A stretch of 64,000 nucleotides of DNA from Pedococcus bigeumensis (GTDB lineage: Bacteria; Actinomycetota; Actinomycetes; Actinomycetales; Dermatophilaceae), in contig NZ_RCZM01000008.1 of the NCBI RefSeq assembly GCF_006438965.1, forward strand, positions 1 to 64,000, in the 5' to 3' direction. Position 1 is the stretch's first letter, and each line of letters begins with the position of its first letter. The notes beneath the pieces were generated by a model. That model was not told where the DNA came from. It did no database searches and was given only the letters and a program-made list of their open reading frames with translations. Made by a program: the position numbers and the translations under genes. Below are positions 59,841 to 64,000 of the stretch, piece by piece.

Positions 59841-61001
59841 ATGGCCGTCATGGACAGCACACGCGCGCTCGCCCAGAGGCTCGGCACGCAACGGCTGTCG
59901 TCCGCTCCCCTGGCGCGCGCCGCCGACGTCGTGCGACTGCTCACCTGCGTCCAGAGCCAGGAGCGCGACCACGCCTTCTTCTCGCTCGCCATGCGTTCCC
60001 GCAAGGACCGGTATGCCGCGGTGCAGCGTGAGTTCGACACCGGCGCCTTCGTGCGCACCCACATCCTGCGACCGACCTGGCACTTCGTGGCACCGGAGGA
60101 CCTTCGCTGGATCCTCGACCTGACGTCCCCGCGCGTGCTGTCCAGCATGGCGGCGCGGCACCGGCAGCTCGGCCTCGACGACAACACTCGACTTGATGAT
60201 GGCCTTGAGCTCTTGGCAAACCTGTTGCAGGACAAGCACTTCCTGACCCGGCCCGAGCTCGGGGAGGCGTTCGTCGAGAGAGGGTCGCCCATCAAGCCCG
60301 GCGAGCAGCTCGGCCACCTGCTCATCGTGGCGGAGATGCGCGGGTTGGTCTGCTCGGGCCCGATGAAGGGCGCGCACCACTCCTACGCCCTGGTCGACGA
60401 GGTGATCCCTCCGACTCCGGAACGCAGTCTCGACGAGGCGGTCGTCGAGCTGGTGCGGCGGTTCTTCACCGGCCACGGCCCGGCCAGCGTCAAGGACTTC
60501 ACCCGCTGGGCCACCATGACGATGGCCGACACCAAGGCCGCCCTCGCCCAGCTCGGCGACGAGCTGGAGGAGGTGGAGGTCGACGGCATCCCGCACTGGT
60601 TCGACCCGACGCAGGTGCGCCGGCGCAGTCCGGTCGCGCCCGCGGCATACCTCTTCCCGACCTATGACGAGGCGGTGCTGACCTATCCGCGGGTGAACTT
60701 CCCCGCCCTGCCCGACCACCCCTACGCTGAACACACCGACCCGTTCTGGGCGAGCATCGTCCTGGACGGCACCAACGTCGGGCTGTGGAAGCGGACTGTG
60801 CGGCCCGACGTGGTCGAGGTCGAGGTGCGGCTGGCGCCGGCTGTCGCAGCGGAGGGGCGTGAGCAGGTGCGCGTTGCAGCCCAGCGGCTGGCCGGCTTCC
60901 TCGAGCGCGACCTGTCGCTCGTGGAGAACGAAGGCAGGCCGCACCTGTGGGGTGGCGCGCTCGGGCACCCGTCCAGGCGCCCCCGCCGGGCCGACCGCTG
61001 A
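59841..61001 (+). CDS. Winged-helix DNA-binding protein (HTH_42 / AlkZ-like)
   Basis: A 386-residue protein of the family with FVRTHILRPTWHFVAPEDLR and LGHLLIVAEMRGLVCSGPMK. Members include the DNA glycosylases AlkZ/YcaQ, which remove alkylated bases or unhook crosslinks. Whether this one has glycosylase activity cannot be read from the sequence. ATG 59841 starts MAVMDSTRALAQRLG; ATG 59850 is also possible. Confidence 0.8.
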   Translation: MAVMDSTRALAQRLGTQRLSSAPLARAADVVRLLTCVQSQERDHAFFSLAMRSRKDRYAAVQREFDTGAFVRTHILRPTWHFVAPEDLRWILDLTSPRVLSSMAARHRQLGLDDNTRLDDGLELLANLLQDKHFLTRPELGEAFVERGSPIKPGEQLGHLLIVAEMRGLVCSGPMKGAHHSYALVDEVIPPTPERSLDEAVVELVRRFFTGHGPASVKDFTRWATMTMADTKAALAQLGDELEEVEVDGIPHWFDPTQVRRRSPVAPAAYLFPTYDEAVLTYPRVNFPALPDHPYAEHTDPFWASIVLDGTNVGLWKRTVRPDVVEVEVRLAPAVAAEGREQVRVAAQRLAGFLERDLSLVENEGRPHLWGGALGHPSRRPRRADR

Positions 61002-61044
61002 GCGAGCGGCGAACGGGCGCGACGCGGTACGCCGGCCCGACCGG

Positions 61045-61542
61045 CTAGGAGACGAAGCCGCGGAAGGCGTCGGTGACGCAGCCGCCCGAGCCCTCGTCCG
61101 GGGTGCAACTGCGACCGTCGCCGATTAGCTTGCCGCCGCCGGAGCTCACGCCTATGAGGGTCGACTCGAGGACCCACCAGTCGCCGTGCGTCGTGAAGCC
61201 ACCGCCGGCTGGGATGACGTTGGGGTTCTGGAACGCCGGGATGGTGATGAAGGCCTTGTAGCCGATGGTCACCGTCGCGCTGCCGCAGGTGAGCAGCTTG
61301 ACCCCGCTGAAGACCAGCTGGTTGTGGGTCCGCAGGTCGGAGCCGTTCTCGAGGTCGGTGACCTGGGTGCACGACGCCAGTGGACCGGTCGCGGCGGTGA
61401 TGTCGCTCGGGGCGGCCCTGAACTGGGTGTCGACGGTGAAGGAGGTGGGCGTGCCCACGGCAGCGGTGGCCGGGACGCACCCGAAGGCGACGACACCGGC
61501 AGCGGCGGCCAAGGAGGCCGCGACTTTCGACGTGATGTTCAT
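61045..61542 (-). CDS. Secreted protein of unknown function
   Basis: A 165-residue exported protein with signal peptide MNITSKVAASLAAAAGVVAF and cleavage near ATAA. The mature part has four cysteines that may form disulfides (ASCTQV, LLTCGS, RSCTPD, GGCVTD). A GTG start three codons upstream is possible. Function unknown. Confidence 0.7.
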   Translation of the reverse strand: MNITSKVAASLAAAAGVVAFGCVPATAAVGTPTSFTVDTQFRAAPSDITAATGPLASCTQVTDLENGSDLRTHNQLVFSGVKLLTCGSATVTIGYKAFITIPAFQNPNVIPAGGGFTTHGDWWVLESTLIGVSSGGGKLIGDGRSCTPDEGSGGCVTDAFRGFVS

Positions 61543-61667
61543 CCTCGCCACCCTCCTCCTCTGGGTCGGAGGGTCACATCAGGGACACTACGTACGGCCG
61601 ATGGCGTAGGAGTCGAGCCGTCCTCCTGCCCCGTTTCGGGCGATTCCGCACCTCGGTCCTGTCCCCG

Positions 61668-63488
61668 TCAGCCTGTGGAGACCGTGCCGCCCGGCCGATC
61701 GAGGGTCGTCCCCGACGGCACGACGCGGCGATGCACAGTGTCGACGCGACGGGTCCAGCCTCGGCTGTCGAGGTGTTCGAGCAGCGGCACGGCCACCCGC
61801 CGGGTGGTCTGCAGCGCTTGGCGTGCCTGGCTCAGGGTGAACGGCTGAGGCAGGGCGGCCAGCACCCGCATCGCGCGGGCCGGTGCGTCGGGAAGCAAGA
61901 GCACCCCGTCCGGCAGCCGCAGGAGCCGACCAGCCTTGACTGCTGCAGCAACCTCGCGAGGTCCGAGGCCCGCGGCCTCGAGGTCGCGCTGCTCCGGTGC
62001 GGCAAACGGTGTCTGCGACAGGCGTTCCTCGAGGTCGCGCAGCCCCCTGCCGGCCGGACCAAGCTCGGCCCGCACCCCCGGCAGCCACACCCGCCCGCGT
62101 TCCAGCTCCAGACCGCCCCGGTCGACCACCACGGGCAGCAGCGACGAGTCCGGCACACCTGCGACGAGCCGTGCCGCCTCGGCCGTCAGGCTCGGCTCGA
62201 GCGGGTCCGTGGCAGCCTTCCGTCGTACGGCGTCGACAACGGTCTCGGCCCAGCGGTCGGCGGCGGCCCGGGAGACCAGCCAGTCACCGTGCCGGAGCAC
62301 GCTGCCGGGCAGACCGGTGGCGTGCTCGGGGACGGCGATCCCCAGGGCTAGGGCGTGGTCCACCCGGAGCGCGCCGCGGCGCTCCACCTCGACCGCCACG
62401 TCCGGCGCCCCCGTCGCTGTCGCCAGCGCAGTGGCGCGCCGAGCGGCGGCGCCACGGCGGCGCAGCTCGGGCGGATCGGCGTCGACGACCACGGCCCCTG
62501 CCACCACCTGTTGCGCACCGGGGTCCCTGAGGATCAGCCGGTCCCCCGCGACCAGCGGCAGCGCCCGGCTCAAAGTCAGGCGCACGGCGTCACCGCCGAG
62601 CGGACGGACGTGGACCGGCACCGCGGCGGTTCCGACGTGGAGGGTCAGGTGCTGGGCAAGCTCATGGGGGGGAGTCACCCCGAGGCGCACGTCGAGAACC
62701 GTGGCGAATCGCCAGGCGCCGGGCGTGAGCAAGACATCGCCCCGGGTGACTCCGCCCTGCCGCATCCCACGCAGGTTCGCCGCCACCCGGCATACCGGGC
62801 TGACGCGCTCGCGCGACGCCTCCATCGACTGCAGCGAGCGGACCCCCACCACGGTGTCCGCGACCTCGAGCTCGTCACCGACCGCGATGCTGCCCTCTCC
62901 CAGCGTGCCGGTGACCACGGTGCCGCTGCCGCGGATGGTGAAGGACCGGTCCACCCACAGCCGCACGCGGCCGTCGGAACGCGGGCGCGGAAGGCCCGCG
63001 ACCAGTCCGTCCAGCGCCGCCCTGAGGTCGGGCAGGCCGTCACCCGTGAGCGCGGAGACCGCCACCCCGGCGACCTCGCCGAGGCTGGTGGCGCGCAGCC
63101 GCACCGCGGCGTCGGCCAGGGTCGGGGCGGGGTCAGCGAGGTCGCTCCTGGTCACCACGAGCAGCCCGTGGCGGATACCCAGGGCGTCCACCGCGGCGAG
63201 GTGCTCCTGCGACTGCTGCCGCCATCCCTCGTCGGCGGCCACGACGAAGACGACCGCCGGCGCCGGGCCGAGCCCGGCGAGCATGTTGCCGATGAACCGC
63301 TGGTGACCCGGCACATCGACGAACGCGACCTCGGCACCCGAGTCCAGCGTTGTCCACGCGTAACCCAGGTCGATCGTCAGTCCCCGTCGGTGCTCCTCGG
63401 CCCACCGGTCGGGCTCGATTCCGGTCAGGGCGCGCACGAGGGCTGACTTGCCGTGGTCGACGTGACCGGCCGTGGCGAGGACGTGCAC
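61668..63488 (-). CDS. selB: Selenocysteine-specific translation elongation factor
   Basis: A 606-residue GTPase with G1 AGHVDHGKSAL, G3 VDVPGHQRF, G4 TRSD and an EF-Tu-like domain 2 (SFTIRGSGTVVTGTL). The C-terminal third consists of winged helices that bind the SECIS hairpin of selenoprotein mRNA. GTG 63488 has AGGAGGT 8 nt upstream; the longer frame is the complement of the tRNA gene. It delivers the tRNA-Sec encoded directly next to it. Confidence 0.9.
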   Translation of the reverse strand: MHVLATAGHVDHGKSALVRALTGIEPDRWAEEHRRGLTIDLGYAWTTLDSGAEVAFVDVPGHQRFIGNMLAGLGPAPAVVFVVAADEGWRQQSQEHLAAVDALGIRHGLLVVTRSDLADPAPTLADAAVRLRATSLGEVAGVAVSALTGDGLPDLRAALDGLVAGLPRPRSDGRVRLWVDRSFTIRGSGTVVTGTLGEGSIAVGDELEVADTVVGVRSLQSMEASRERVSPVCRVAANLRGMRQGGVTRGDVLLTPGAWRFATVLDVRLGVTPPHELAQHLTLHVGTAAVPVHVRPLGGDAVRLTLSRALPLVAGDRLILRDPGAQQVVAGAVVVDADPPELRRRGAAARRATALATATGAPDVAVEVERRGALRVDHALALGIAVPEHATGLPGSVLRHGDWLVSRAAADRWAETVVDAVRRKAATDPLEPSLTAEAARLVAGVPDSSLLPVVVDRGGLELERGRVWLPGVRAELGPAGRGLRDLEERLSQTPFAAPEQRDLEAAGLGPREVAAAVKAGRLLRLPDGVLLLPDAPARAMRVLAALPQPFTLSQARQALQTTRRVAVPLLEHLDSRGWTRRVDTVHRRVVPSGTTLDRPGGTVSTG

Positions 63489-63514
63489 CGGGCCGGACCT
63501 CCTGACTGGGACGT

Positions 63515-63610
63515 TGGCGGAGGTGGACGGGAATCGAACCCGCCAGACCGAGATGCTCGGTCTCACCGGTTTTGAAGACCGGGGGGACCACCAGGAACCC
63601 TGACACCTCC
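63515..63610 (-). tRNA. selC: tRNA-Sec (anticodon TCA)
   Basis: A 96-nt tRNA starting GGAGGTGTCAGGGTTCC with anticodon loop CTTCAAA (anticodon TCA, reading UGA), a long variable arm (GAGACCGAGCATCTCGGTCT), T-arm GGCGGGTTCGATTCCCG and acceptor end CCACCTCC-G-CCA with encoded CCA. The long acceptor and variable arms identify it as tRNA-Sec. It lies 27 nt upstream of selB on the same strand. Confidence 0.9.
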
Positions 63611-63714
63611 AGTAACACCGTATCTCCGCAGGCCACAGGCCGCGACGCAGCCCGGAGGCCGACATACAGTCGCACCATGACCCTGAGCAGCGCCCACCAT
63701 CTCACCCCCGTCAG

Positions 63715-64000
63715 GTGACCTCGGTGAGCGAGGGCTCGAGCAGCGTCCGGTATGCCGCGGTGGACCGCCTGCTCGCGGCAGCCCGTGAAGGGATGGAGCG
63801 ACTCGATCCCCACCAGGCCATGGCGGCGCAGCTCGCGGGAGCTCTGCTGGTCGACACCAGGACGGCCGCGCAGCGGAGCCGGGAGGGCGACCTCCCGGCG
63901 CCCTCGTGATCGACCGAACGGTCCTGGAGTGGCGGCTCGACCCCACGTGTGAGTGTCGCATCCCGGAGGCGGACGACCCGAACCTGCTGGTGGTGGTCGT
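63715..64000 (+). pseudogene. Rhodanese-like protein, frameshifted and cut by window edge
   Basis: From GTG 63715 the frame reads AGALLVDTRTAAQRSREGDL and stops at 63909. The continuation expected for a rhodanese-like domain (GALVIDRTVLEWRLDPTCEC) follows in the -1 frame, so one G is missing in the CCGGCGCC run near 63895. The catalytic loop would lie beyond the window. A true frameshift or a sequencing error are both possible; the same kind of single-base loss is seen in the GNAT gene. Confidence 0.6.

Noticed and set aside
63563-63961. Minus-strand frame overlapping tRNA-Sec and rhodanese
   Set aside because: It covers a tRNA gene and reads as shadow sequence of the rhodanese gene.

Overview
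The window is high-GC DNA from an actinobacterium. DUF222/HNH genes, DUF2510 and DUF6318 proteins, GTG starts, an ECF41-type sigma factor and NrdR/NrdJ all point there. The overall gene set reminds me of Intrasporangiaceae-type soil bacteria, but that family placement is inference. Everything rests on reading the sequence; no database search was run.

Layout. 1-32.4 kb and 52.3-64 kb are ordinary chromosome. The left part carries two DUF222/HNH genes, two NarL-type two-component systems (4.4-6.2 kb and 17.7-20.5 kb), an ECF41 sigma factor coupled to an epimerase-like partner, an MFS-cyclic-nucleotide-domain fusion, an MMPL transporter, cell-wall proteins (PGRP amidase, peptidoglycan-binding protein, Ltp-repeat protein) and a PLD-helicase-DUF3427 protein. 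Many gene ends carry one family of long palindromes with conserved outer arms GGTATGCCG...CGGCATACC, which I read as intrinsic terminators.

The most interesting region is 32,850-52,318. It looks like one 19.5-kb Mu/Tn7-type transposon. It has related inverted ends (TGTCGAGTTG at the left, CAACTCGTCA at the right), repeated CGAGTTG units inside both ends, and a 5-bp TCAGC duplication outside. It sits exactly at the stop codon of nrdJ, the B12-dependent ribonucleotide reductase gene. The long hairpin now left of the element (32,781-32,839) would lie 10 nt after the nrdJ stop if the element were removed, so the insertion separated nrdJ from its own terminator, as Tn7 does at glmS. Inside is a six-gene operon in which every junction overlaps: an unknown protein, a DDE transposase (TnsB/MuA-like), an AAA ATPase (TnsC/TniB-like), a 449-aa unknown protein, an XRE-type HTH protein and a 53-aa membrane protein. 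The cargo looks defence-rich: a DUF4041/GIY-YIG protein, a HIRAN protein, a P-loop-Shedu (DUF4263) fusion, and a CBASS-like pair in which the cyclase seems fused to an E2-like domain. A large LuxR regulator and two alpha/beta hydrolases are also aboard.

Right of the element are nrdJ and nrdR, with two NrdR boxes and a cluster of DnaA-box-like sites upstream, a ZIP transporter, several small enzymes, and a selenocysteine locus (selB plus tRNA-Sec). Several genes are broken: an acyl-CoA synthetase with a large internal deletion, a short-chain dehydrogenase remnant, and frameshifted GNAT and rhodanese genes.
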